DNA of 9,913 nt. It comes from JBBIVB01 sp964567515 (GTDB lineage: Bacteria; Patescibacteriota; Patescibacteriia; Veblenbacterales; UBA10138). Within the stretch, counting starts at the first letter, position 1. Each line of letters starts with the position of its first letter. Shown here one piece after another: positions 1 through 4,843 of the stretch. Both the position numbers and the translations under genes were made by a program. Below the pieces are notes generated by a model. That model saw only the letters and a list, made by a program, of their open reading frames with translations, was not told the origin of the DNA and ran no database searches. The DNA lies in assembly GCA_964567515.1 (NCBI GenBank), contig CAZMMW010000030.1, positions 1 to 9,913 on the forward strand, written 5' to 3'.

Positions 1-140
1 GCCCTATGGTATTTGTATTATAAATCACTACTTTTTGTCCATTTTGTTATGTTTTAAAGACAAGGAGGTATTGACAAAAAGTACGAATAGCATTAAGGTG
101 ATATTAAAGTCAAAATCGTACTAAAACAATTAAATAATAG

Positions 141-155
141 CCACCATGATGGTGG
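141..155. promoter_or_regulatory. Perfect 7-bp-arm palindrome upstream of the 212 gene
   Basis: The sequence CCACCATGATGGTGG is a perfect inverted repeat with a single central G, lying about 55 bases before the membrane-protein start. It could be an operator or a small hairpin in the leader. Nothing else in the first 211 bases is convincing: there is a TTGACA at 71-76 without a matching -10, an AGGAGG at 63-68 without a usable start codon, and a 7-bp inverted repeat (AGTACGA/TCGTACT at 80-86 and 116-122). Confidence 0.35.
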
Positions 156-211
156 TGATATCAAATCAACATTGATGCGTAAGGCGTCAGAAAGGAAAAA
201 GGAAAGTTGAG

Positions 212-541
212 GTGAAGATGCGACCAACGTTAAAAAATGTGCTTACCGCCTTTAGTATAGCACTTATAACTGGATTATTTGGCTGGTGGGCTGGACTCGT
301 GTGGTGGCTATCTCTTACGAAAACAATTCAGACTCTTAGTATCACAACAGGTGTACTCTGCTTTGTGGCACTAGGTGTGAGTGTCAACTTACTTAGATTG
401 ACCACTCAAATAAGTGAGTTGCACACGCAGTCATCTGATTGGGGTGTTTATGTTTTCGCGCTCGCCGTAATACTAATTATGATGGTACATCCACTGCTCA
501 TGTCCAGCGCCATGCGTGTTGTACAACTATTTTTATTTTAA
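212..541 (+). CDS. Small three-helix membrane protein, function unknown
   Basis: This 109-residue protein has a short basic N-terminus (MKMRPTLKN) followed by hydrophobic stretches at about 9-33, 40-62 and 78-108, so it is probably an integral membrane protein with three helices; a tryptophan-rich turn (GWWAGLVWWL) lies in or beside the first. No catalytic motif is visible and I do not recognise a family. GTG at 212 is preceded by the purine-rich GGAAAGTTGAG; ATG at 218 (third codon) is an equally possible start. The gene ends in TAA and is followed at once by a terminator, so it is probably the last or only gene of its transcript. It converges with trmD. CPR small integral membrane proteins linked to type IV pili or secretion can look like this, but nothing here supports such a role. 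Confidence 0.6.
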   Translation: MKMRPTLKNVLTAFSIALITGLFGWWAGLVWWLSLTKTIQTLSITTGVLCFVALGVSVNLLRLTTQISELHTQSSDWGVYVFALAVILIMMVHPLLMSSAMRVVQLFLF

Positions 542-553
542 GATGTTGGCTAC

Positions 554-590
554 AGGAACGTAGAATATTGCGTTCCTTTTTATTTCGTTT
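554..590 (+). terminator. Intrinsic terminator of the 212 gene
   Basis: AGGAACG (554-560) pairs with CGTTCCT (571-577) around a 10-base loop, and a T-rich run follows on the + strand. On the - strand the same hairpin lies just after the trmD stop codon but has no T tract behind it, so it looks specific for the + gene. Confidence 0.7.
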
Positions 591-1290
591 TATTTTTCCG
601 CCACTCTTGAATTTTTTTATGGTGACCACCAAGCAACACTTTAGGCACGCGGTATTTTTTGTTACCGACTTTAAATACTTTTGGTCTAGTGTAATGATCG
701 TGTTCTAAAATACCTTTTTTAGAAAACGATTCGTTTAAGATAGATTCTTTTTTACCAACTACTTGGGGAAGCTGTCTGGCTACGGCATCAATAATAATAG
801 CGGCTGGCAGTTCGCCACCGGTTAGCACATATGGGCCGATAGAAATTTTTTCATTAATAAATTTTTCCACGCGAGCGTCCACACCCTCATATCGCCCGCA
901 GATAAAAATTAACCGATTATATTTTGTTAATCGTACTGCATCTTTATGAGTAAATTGTTTGCCATTAGCCGCCAATAAAATAACTCTCGTTTTTTGAGCT
1001 TTGGTTTTGAGGCTTGATTTGACATTAGGATTTTGGATTTTGGATTTTAAAACCTTGAGAGTCTTCAAGGTTTTAAATATTGGTTCTACTTTTAAAAGCA
1101 TTCCAGTCCCGCCACCGTAAGGTTTATCATCAACTGTTTTATGTTTATCAGTCGTATATTTACGCAAATCGTGAGTGGCAATTTTAATAATCTTATTTTT
1201 TTGCGCCCGCTTTAAAATACTCTCATTAAAATATGAGTTTAAAGAACGGGGAAAGACGGTGATGATATCAAAAAATGTCATATTATTCAT
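580..1290 (-). CDS. trmD: tRNA (guanine-N1-)-methyltransferase TrmD
   Basis: TrmD methylates N1 of G37 in tRNAs reading CNN and other codons, using S-adenosylmethionine, and so prevents +1 frameshifting. The family motifs are clear: the N-terminal FFDIITVFP, DDKPYGGGTGM (about 54-64), the knotted SAM site CGRYEGVDAR (131-140) with SIGPYVLTGGELPA (150-163), and HDHYTRP (198-203 region). The usual Asp in SIGDYVL is Pro here. The protein is 236 residues and stops soon after the GGHHKKIQEWR segment, so the C-terminal helical tail is shorter than in E. coli (255). Residues about 76-99 form a Lys/Thr/Leu-rich insertion encoded by simple repeats (see findings). ATG at 1290 overlaps the upstream gene by 8 bases; the ATG three codons on (1281) matches the usual TrmD start better and would leave one base between the genes. 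No rimM or rplS accompanies it. Confidence 0.95.
   Translation of the reverse strand: MNNMTFFDIITVFPRSLNSYFNESILKRAQKNKIIKIATHDLRKYTTDKHKTVDDKPYGGGTGMLLKVEPIFKTLKTLKVLKSKIQNPNVKSSLKTKAQKTRVILLAANGKQFTHKDAVRLTKYNRLIFICGRYEGVDARVEKFINEKISIGPYVLTGGELPAAIIIDAVARQLPQVVGKKESILNESFSKKGILEHDHYTRPKVFKVGNKKYRVPKVLLGGHHKKIQEWRKNKTK
1028..1077. repeat. GGATTTT triplet repeat plus 13-bp hairpin inside trmD
   Basis: Three exact tandem copies of GGATTTT occupy 1028-1048. They run directly into a perfect inverted repeat, TTTAAAACCTTGA (1046-1058) and TCAAGGTTTTAAA (1065-1077), with a 6-base loop. The whole unit is in frame within trmD and encodes the non-conserved Lys-rich insertion. AT-rich tandem units of this style are typical of intergenic repeats in CPR genomes (general impression, not checked). 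Confidence 0.75.
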
Positions 1291-1825
1291 TTTGTGCTCG
1301 TTTAATCATAAATTTCACATTTTCACTAGCATTCTGATAGGTAATAATTATCTTAGGGTGATTATTCTGCCAGACGTGAAAAATTTCATCAGCAAAACCT
1401 TGGTCCACGGTTTTTACACCCTTAAAATCCAATGTAATGTGTTTAAATTTTTCTAAACCCACCATAATGCGTCTGCCTTGCGAACGAGAGATATATTCAT
1501 TTCTTAATTCATATAGCTTAACTGCTACTTTAGTTTTAGAAAAACCGTAAGCTTCGCCACTATAATTTTTAAATATTTGCTGTAGGTTTTTCTTAGATTT
1601 TGGGTTGATAGAAAATATTACTTTAGTGCCTTTGGTAGTTTTAATATCACGGATAAAGATATCATTTATTAAATTATTAAAAATAAGTTTCTTGCCAAAA
1701 CTTTGAATAGTAAGCAGGTCGGCTACTTTAGAGGCAAAGAAAATACCTTCGCCACTATGCTGGCGCGGTGCGGTAGTTTGTTTGCCTTTAAGTAAATCTT
1801 GGATGGCATCAAGCGTAGTGGCCAA
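1283..1825 (-). CDS. DUF4325 (STAS-like) protein, N-terminally truncated
   Basis: The C-terminal half matches the DUF4325/STAS-like pattern: the YGFSKTKVAVKLYELRNEYISRSQGRR region, then LDFKGVKTVDQGFADEIF, ending in MIKRAQNE. The N-terminal part (LLKGKQTTAPRQHSGEGIFFASK) is the second half of a GHKL-type ATPase domain. Full family members usually run winged helix, GHKL ATPase, DUF4325 and exceed 300 residues. TTG at 1823-1825 is the first usual start codon, but the frame is open upstream to a TAA at 1925-1927, and that extension still encodes ATPase sequence (KFEVVDKGIGIFNNI, with the DxGxGIF nucleotide-binding box). The helix-turn-helix and the ATPase N-box are absent. A good promoter overlaps the truncated end, so this may be a remnant that survives because it carries transcription into trmD. 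Whether it is translated, and from where, is unclear. It ends in TAA, overlapping trmD. Confidence 0.75.
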   Translation of the reverse strand: MATTLDAIQDLLKGKQTTAPRQHSGEGIFFASKVADLLTIQSFGKKLIFNNLINDIFIRDIKTTKGTKVIFSINPKSKKNLQQIFKNYSGEAYGFSKTKVAVKLYELRNEYISRSQGRRIMVGLEKFKHITLDFKGVKTVDQGFADEIFHVWQNNHPKIIITYQNASENVKFMIKRAQNE

Positions 1826-1909
1826 ATGTCTTTTTTGTCTGATATTATTGAAAATTCCAATGCCTTTGTCTACTACTTCAAATTTTATTACCTTTGGTTG
1901 GCGGCTTTT

Positions 1910-1938
1910 AGTATAATATAAAAATTAAAAGTTGGCAA
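1910..1938 (-). promoter_or_regulatory. Sigma70-like promoter for DUF4325-trmD
   Basis: On the - strand TTGCCA (1938-1933) is followed after exactly 17 bases by TATACT (1915-1910), five of six matches to each consensus box. The predicted transcription start is near 1903, inside the open frame that extends upstream of DUF4325, which implies that the complete ancestral gene is no longer read. The -35 box lies in the left copy of a tandem GTTGGCAACC repeat. Confidence 0.65.
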
Positions 1939-1951
1939 CCAGTTGGCAACC
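1931..1951. repeat. Tandem GTTGGCAACC repeat over the -35 region
   Basis: GTTGGCAACC occurs at 1931-1940 and again at 1942-1951, one helical turn apart (11-base period). Each copy contains the near-palindrome GTTG-G-CAAC. The arrangement resembles a pair of operator half-turn sites over the DUF4325-trmD promoter. Between about 1952 and 2012 I see no gene. Confidence 0.6.
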
Positions 1952-2012
1952 GTGGTGAATATATCTAGCAACTTAATTTTTTTCGCTTTAAAATACTTCT
2001 GATAGCACTTTT

Positions 2013-2060
2013 TTAATAATAAAAAAGTCAGTTGCGATTATAGCGACTGACTTTAGTTTT
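2013..2060 (-). terminator. Intrinsic terminator of the SDR-type gene
   Basis: AAAGTCAGTTGC (2024-2035) pairs with GCGACTGACTTT (2043-2054), allowing one G-U pair, around a 7-base loop. On the - strand the stem is followed by TTTTTTATTATT, so it ends transcription from 2951. A T run on the + side (2057-2062) makes it partly bidirectional. Confidence 0.8.
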
Positions 2061-2087
2061 TTGCTTATTAACTATCTCACGACAGTT

Positions 2088-2471
2088 TCAGGCGGGAAGC
2101 ATCTCACCTAACCATGGGCTAACTATTTTTAAATCAACTTTATTTGGATTTTTTCTACGGAATACCCAACTCTCTTTTTTACGCACAGTGAAGTTTGTAT
2201 CCATAAAGTATCCTGTTTGATAATACTTTGCTGGATGAAAAAGTTCATACTCGTAAAAACCTTGAGAGTCGTCAGCAGTCAGACGATCTACCTCTTCTGC
2301 GACCTCGTGCGGCATTAGCCAAAAACAAGGCTTAGCGTTGGTTTCTCTAAAGACGAATGGCCGAGTGATCAGTTCATTCGGGCAGATAACGCTGCTAATA
2401 TTTAGCACTATAATGCTAACTTTCTTGTTTTTCGCTATAACCTCGACACACCACGCTTTAATTTTTTTCAT
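2088..2471 (-). CDS. C-terminal part of the interrupted SDR-type protein
   Basis: This 127-residue frame (MKKIKAWCVEV...) is in the same reading frame as the Rossmann ORF upstream and is separated from it only by TGA plus the codons AAA and ACC. Its content fits the second half of a short-chain dehydrogenase/reductase: helix alpha-5/6 (KKIKAWCVEVIAK), strand beta-6 (VSIIVLNISSV), a Pro/Thr-rich substrate loop (CPNELITRPFVF) and a C-terminal section with FWLMPHEVAEEVDRL. It is therefore better read as residues 161-287 of one protein than as an independent gene; ATG at 2469-2471 has only a weak purine tract before it. All five Trp codons of the whole gene are TGG. The final stop is TGA, unlike every other gene here. 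Reading past it would run through the terminator hairpin to TAA at 2013, which is unlikely to be natural. Confidence 0.7.
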   Translation of the reverse strand: MKKIKAWCVEVIAKNKKVSIIVLNISSVICPNELITRPFVFRETNAKPCFWLMPHEVAEEVDRLTADDSQGFYEYELFHPAKYYQTGYFMDTNFTVRKKESWVFRRKNPNKVDLKIVSPWLGEMLPA

Positions 2472-2477
2472 GGTTTT

Positions 2478-2951
2478 TCACCATGATTGATGAACTAACG
2501 ACTCATACTTATCCGCCAGTCCACCGAAAATCAAGGTCTGCACCCGGACACTTTTCTTAGTAAGCTTATTTAGCACACCCAAGAAAAAATTGTGGGACAG
2601 TTTAGTGACAAGATCATTGACATCGTCCTTATTGTGGTCGCCAGTAACCATAATCGTTCCTTCTGGACTAATTCCAAAGGGATATACTCCTAGAGCGTGA
2701 ATATAGATCACTTTCTCATATAACGAGAAATTAATCCTATCCAATAGGATATGATAACCTTTCAAATCTTCTTTGCCTGCGGAACAAATTAAAGTTACAT
2801 CGAGCACAATTCCTGACACTAGGAATTCTGTATAGAGCAACCCTTTACGACTCAAACCGTATATTGTATTTTCTGAATCGCGACTGTAGCGAGCGAGACA
2901 AGCACTGCCAATAGCACCGGTGGCACCATTGATAATTATAAGTCTTTTCAT
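2478..2951 (-). CDS. SDR-type Rossmann protein, N-terminal part, ends at in-frame TGA
   Basis: The first 157 residues form an NAD(P)-binding Rossmann fold: beta-1 and the glycine loop NGATGAIG (GxxGxxG, 9-15), YGLSRKG after beta-2, IYIHALGVYPFG (NAG-like beta-4 region) and VQTLIFGG (beta-5). The frame stops at TGA (2478-2480) right after HQSW, where the catalytic helix should begin. Together with the next frame it would make 287 positions, close to a normal SDR length. If TGA were sense, position 158 would precede KTMK, so position 158 and K162 have the spacing of the YxxxK catalytic pair; Trp is also possible from the WW-like context. The ATG at 2949-2951 has a good AAAAGG ribosome site 8 bases upstream. 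Base composition is visibly less AT-rich than in smc or rnc, which suggests transfer. The substrate is unknown. Confidence 0.75.
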   Translation of the reverse strand: MKRLIIINGATGAIGSACLARYSRDSENTIYGLSRKGLLYTEFLVSGIVLDVTLICSAGKEDLKGYHILLDRINFSLYEKVIYIHALGVYPFGISPEGTIMVTGDHNKDDVNDLVTKLSHNFFLGVLNKLTKKSVRVQTLIFGGLADKYESLVHQSW

Positions 2952-3005
2952 ATTATTAACCTTTTATTAAATTTTTAAAGATGATTATTTTTGTTTTAAC
3001 CATCT

Positions 3006-3034
3006 AATCTACGCTAGGGCTGGACAAATACCAA
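3006..3034 (-). promoter_or_regulatory. Candidate promoter for the SDR-type gene
   Basis: On the - strand TTGGTA (3034-3029) and TAGATT (3011-3006) are 17 bases apart, each a four-of-six match. The site overlaps the divergent + promoter, so the two genes may compete or be co-regulated. Confidence 0.4.
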
Positions 3035-3049
3035 TAAATACGCTATAAT
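3021..3049 (+). promoter_or_regulatory. Strong sigma70-like promoter for the 3092 gene
   Basis: TGGACA (3021-3026) is followed after 17 bases by a perfect TATAAT (3044-3049). The predicted start is near 3056, giving a leader of about 36 bases to ATG 3092. The leader is A/T-rich and has no clear ribosome-binding site. Confidence 0.7.
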
Positions 3050-3091
3050 TCGTTTTTTTAGTAAAAAAATATTTTAATAGAATACTATACT

Positions 3092-3190
3092 ATGTCACTG
3101 CTAGAGGAAATTCAGCATTTACGTCGCCATATTACGAAACAGGCGGTTATTCTGCGCTCAGACAGCAAAAATCTCGTGAGGAAGTTGTGA
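3092..3190 (+). CDS. 32-codon ORF: leader peptide or frameshifted N-terminus
   Basis: ATG at 3092 opens a 32-residue frame (MSLLEEIQHLRRHITKQA..., ending NLVRKL) that stops at TGA 3188-3190. It is amphipathic, Leu/Arg/Gln-rich and looks like real N-terminal protein sequence. The following long frame starts with GTG at 3187, so the two overlap by four bases (GTGA), with GAGG at 3178-3181 correctly placed as a ribosome site. Two readings fit. It may be a translationally coupled leader, or the true N-terminus of the next protein, displaced by a one-base indel near 3180-3187 (NLVRKL then VIYKGTAAL would join smoothly). I favour the second slightly. Confidence 0.45.
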   Translation: MSLLEEIQHLRRHITKQAVILRSDSKNLVRKL

Positions 3191-3858
3191 TATACAAAGG
3201 TACTGCCGCCCTAAACGCCACCTGGTTTAATCGGCTCACACGGTTTATTACTAACACCAAGCATAACTATGCAGATGGTGAAGTTGCTGGAGACGATATT
3301 ACCAACCTTTTCCCTGGCGACCGCATTACGTACCATTTTGCAAACCCACTTAAGGCTGATGTATTTTGGACCCATGCATTCTATTTGCTCGCTGAACACG
3401 CTCCTGCTTCAGAGCCAGTGTACCTTTACAATCCTCATGAATGGTTTCTGCTGGCATGACATGAGAATGAAACAGAAGCCATTCGAACAATAACATCCCA
3501 AGGAAAACAATTTTTACTACTCGCTGGCGATAATACTCCACTTGACCGATATGTAGATCAATATTTTGATGGTGAACATAGTCAGTACTATATGCTTCCT
3601 AAGCCACACTTTAAAAGGAATAATTACTATCTAAACATATTTGGTAATGTGTTGATTGAAGTCTGACTTGATAAAAAGATGTCGAATGTGATTGACAGTT
3701 TTTACCAACAAACTCCATTGTGGAATAATGGAGCGAGTATGCGCCTTGCAGCTATTCTTAAGCAAAACCATCGAGTAAGAATTACTATTTCTCACAACAA
3801 AAACCGGGCAGATCTGTATAAAAAATTCTGCCATAAATTCTTCTATATACAAAAATAA
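3187..3858 (+). pseudogene. Unrecognised protein interrupted by two in-frame TGA codons
   Basis: From GTG 3187 the frame runs 90 codons to TGA (3457-3459), then 68 codons to a second TGA (3664-3666), then on to TAA at 3856-3858, 223 positions in all. Each segment reads as plausible protein and the three join without any frame change: NPHEWFLLA-x-HENETEAIRTI and FGNVLIEV-x-LDKKMSNVIDSF. Trp would suit both x positions, and TGG to TGA is a single transition, but four other Trp codons in the gene are TGG. I do not recognise the family. The alternation of strands and helices with an N-terminal VVIYKG and a late NYYLNIFGNVLIEV recalls the effector half of TrmB-like regulators, but only weakly. Composition is less AT-rich than in the housekeeping genes. 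It is divergent from the SDR-type gene and ends at a strong terminator shared with khpA. Confidence 0.65.
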
Positions 3859-3867
3859 GTAAATACA

Positions 3868-3893
3868 AAACCCCCCGACCAGTCGGGGGGTTT
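3868..3893. terminator. Strong bidirectional terminator between the 3187 gene and khpA
   Basis: AAACCCCCCGA and TCGGGGGGTTT form an 11-bp GC-rich stem closing a CCAG tetraloop. On the - strand it is followed by a broken T tract (TTTTGTATTT), on the + strand by TTTAGGTTTA. It lies 14 bases after the khpA stop codon and about 10 after the TAA at 3858, so it serves two convergent genes. Confidence 0.9.
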
Positions 3894-3906
3894 AGGTTTA
3901 AATGAT

Positions 3907-4245
3907 TTAGATCTTTAGATCATCAACCATTGAGGTATCATCACTGCCTTCCATCGCTTGGCGTTCATCACGTGAGCGGCGAGGGCGACTAGAACCTTCC
4001 GGTTCATAGATCTTAAGGTTCACGCGGGCGTTGTTCTTCGCTCCAACGACGCGGAGTAAGGTTCTTAAGCTGCGGGCAGTTTGACCAGATCGGCCAATGA
4101 CTTGTCCCATATCAGCCGGATTGACTTTCAAGGTGATTAAAACACCTCGTTCATCGATAGTTCTTTCGGTCTTTACATCATCTGGATGATCGACCAAAGT
4201 TTTAACTACATATTCAATAAAAGCTTGATCTCGTTGATTATCCAT
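3907..4245 (-). CDS. khpA: KH-domain RNA-binding protein KhpA
   Basis: KhpA is a small single-KH RNA-binding protein, usually encoded beside rpsP, that acts with KhpB in Gram-positives on RNA linked to cell division and envelope growth. The core is typical: FIEYVVKTLVDHPDDV at the N-terminus, the nucleic-acid-gripping GRSG loop (51-54) within DMGQVIGRSGQTARSLRTLLRVVG, and RVNLKIYEPEGS. At 112 residues it is longer than the usual 75-80 because of an Arg/Ser/Asp-rich tail (from about 85), probably disordered. It starts at ATG 4245 after a weak AGAAG ribosome site. It lies 192 bases downstream of rpsP; a weak promoter (TTGACT at 4433-4428, TAACCT at 4410-4405, 17 bases apart) falls in that gap, so it may be transcribed on its own as well as from rpsP. 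Confidence 0.93.
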   Translation of the reverse strand: MDNQRDQAFIEYVVKTLVDHPDDVKTERTIDERGVLITLKVNPADMGQVIGRSGQTARSLRTLLRVVGAKNNARVNLKIYEPEGSSRPRRSRDERQAMEGSDDTSMVDDLKI

Positions 4246-4437
4246 ACTTCTTTTTCTATTAAGAGTAAAATTTATGAGTTAGACGGATTTGTATATTGTC
4301 TGTATTTTGGGCAGTAATAGCGAAGATTGTTAAAGTGCTCGACCTTTTTTACTACAGCTGGCATTTTCAACAATAACTAAATCAGCTAACTCTAGCTACA
4401 AATAAGGTTAACAAAATAATAATTTTTAGTCAATAGT

Positions 4438-4797
4438 TTAACTGATTGGCGCAGCGGTTTTAGTTTCGGCAGCGGAGATTGATTTTTCAGCTGGAACAAC
4501 TGTCGGTTTTTCATCAGCGGTTTTTTTCTTTGGTTTCCAAACTTTTAGTTTATCAGCGCTGATAATTTTTTGTTCTACGAATAAATTATGAACCCGTGAT
4601 GTGGCTTGGGCGCCGCGTTCCAACCAGTGCTTAATTCGCTCAACATTAAACTCGGCTCGTGGGGGATTAGTATGAGGATTAAAGCTACCTAAATTTTCCA
4701 GATAATCGCCATGAGTATCCTTGGTTTTTTCAAGGATAATTAAGCGAAAAAAAGCCTGCTTTTTTTTGCCTATACGTGCTAATTTAAAGACTAACAT
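4438..4797 (-). CDS. rpsP: 30S ribosomal protein S16
   Basis: S16 binds 16S rRNA early in 30S assembly. The first 80 residues are canonical: MLVFKLARIGKKKQAFFRLIILEK, the YLENLGSFNPHTNPP strand-turn, and ERIKHWLERGAQATSRVHNLF. The 119-residue length exceeds the usual 80-90 because of a Lys- then Ala/Thr/Glu-rich tail (from about 85), a common low-complexity extension of S16. ATG 4797 has no ribosome-binding site before it, and the predicted transcription start is only about 8 bases upstream, so translation may begin on an almost leaderless mRNA. It lies 46 bases downstream of smc, the conserved smc-rpsP neighbourhood, with ftsY and ffh missing between them. Confidence 0.96.
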   Translation of the reverse strand: MLVFKLARIGKKKQAFFRLIILEKTKDTHGDYLENLGSFNPHTNPPRAEFNVERIKHWLERGAQATSRVHNLFVEQKIISADKLKVWKPKKKTADEKPTVVPAEKSISAAETKTAAPIS

Positions 4798-4811
4798 AAT
4801 AACTTATACTG

Positions 4812-4840
4812 ATGTTACACTAAATAATATTTAGCGTCAA
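4812..4840 (-). promoter_or_regulatory. Promoter of rpsP with palindrome in the spacer
   Basis: On the - strand TTGACG (4840-4835) and TAACAT (4817-4812) are 17 bases apart, five- and four-of-six consensus matches. The spacer carries the perfect palindrome CTAAATAATATTTAG (4820-4834), which fills 15 of its 17 bases and is placed as an operator would be. Start site near 4805. Confidence 0.55.
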
Positions 4841-4843
4841 GAC

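Noticed and set aside
71..107. Perfect TTGACA as a promoter for the 212 gene
   Set aside because: No acceptable -10 box lies 15-19 bases downstream; the nearest AT-rich hexamers are more than 22 bases away.
2..124. Open frame at the left edge as the end of an upstream gene
   Set aside because: The translation (ICIINHYFLSILLCFKDKEV...) has no protein-like pattern, and the frame is short in AT-rich DNA.
439..708. + strand ORF overlapping the 212 gene and the end of trmD
   Set aside because: It crosses a terminator and two well-supported genes, and its composition is that of an out-of-frame shadow.
1931..1951. CRISPR-type repeat at the GTTGGCAACC copies
   Set aside because: There are only two copies, 10 bases long, with a single base between them; no spacers and no cas genes.
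2478..3666. Selenocysteine at the in-frame UGA codons
   Set aside because: I see no bacterial SECIS-like hairpin directly after any of the three UGAs, and the contexts do not match a known selenoprotein.
3211..3852. Three - strand ORFs opposite the 3187 gene
   Set aside because: They are antisense shadows; the + strand frame gives coherent protein sequence and has the promoter and terminator.
4272..4364. 30-codon ORF (MPAVVKKVEHFNNLRYY...) on the - strand between rpsP and khpA
   Set aside because: There is no ribosome-binding site and no family I recognise. It reads like protein, so it is worth checking for conservation, but I cannot support it as a gene.
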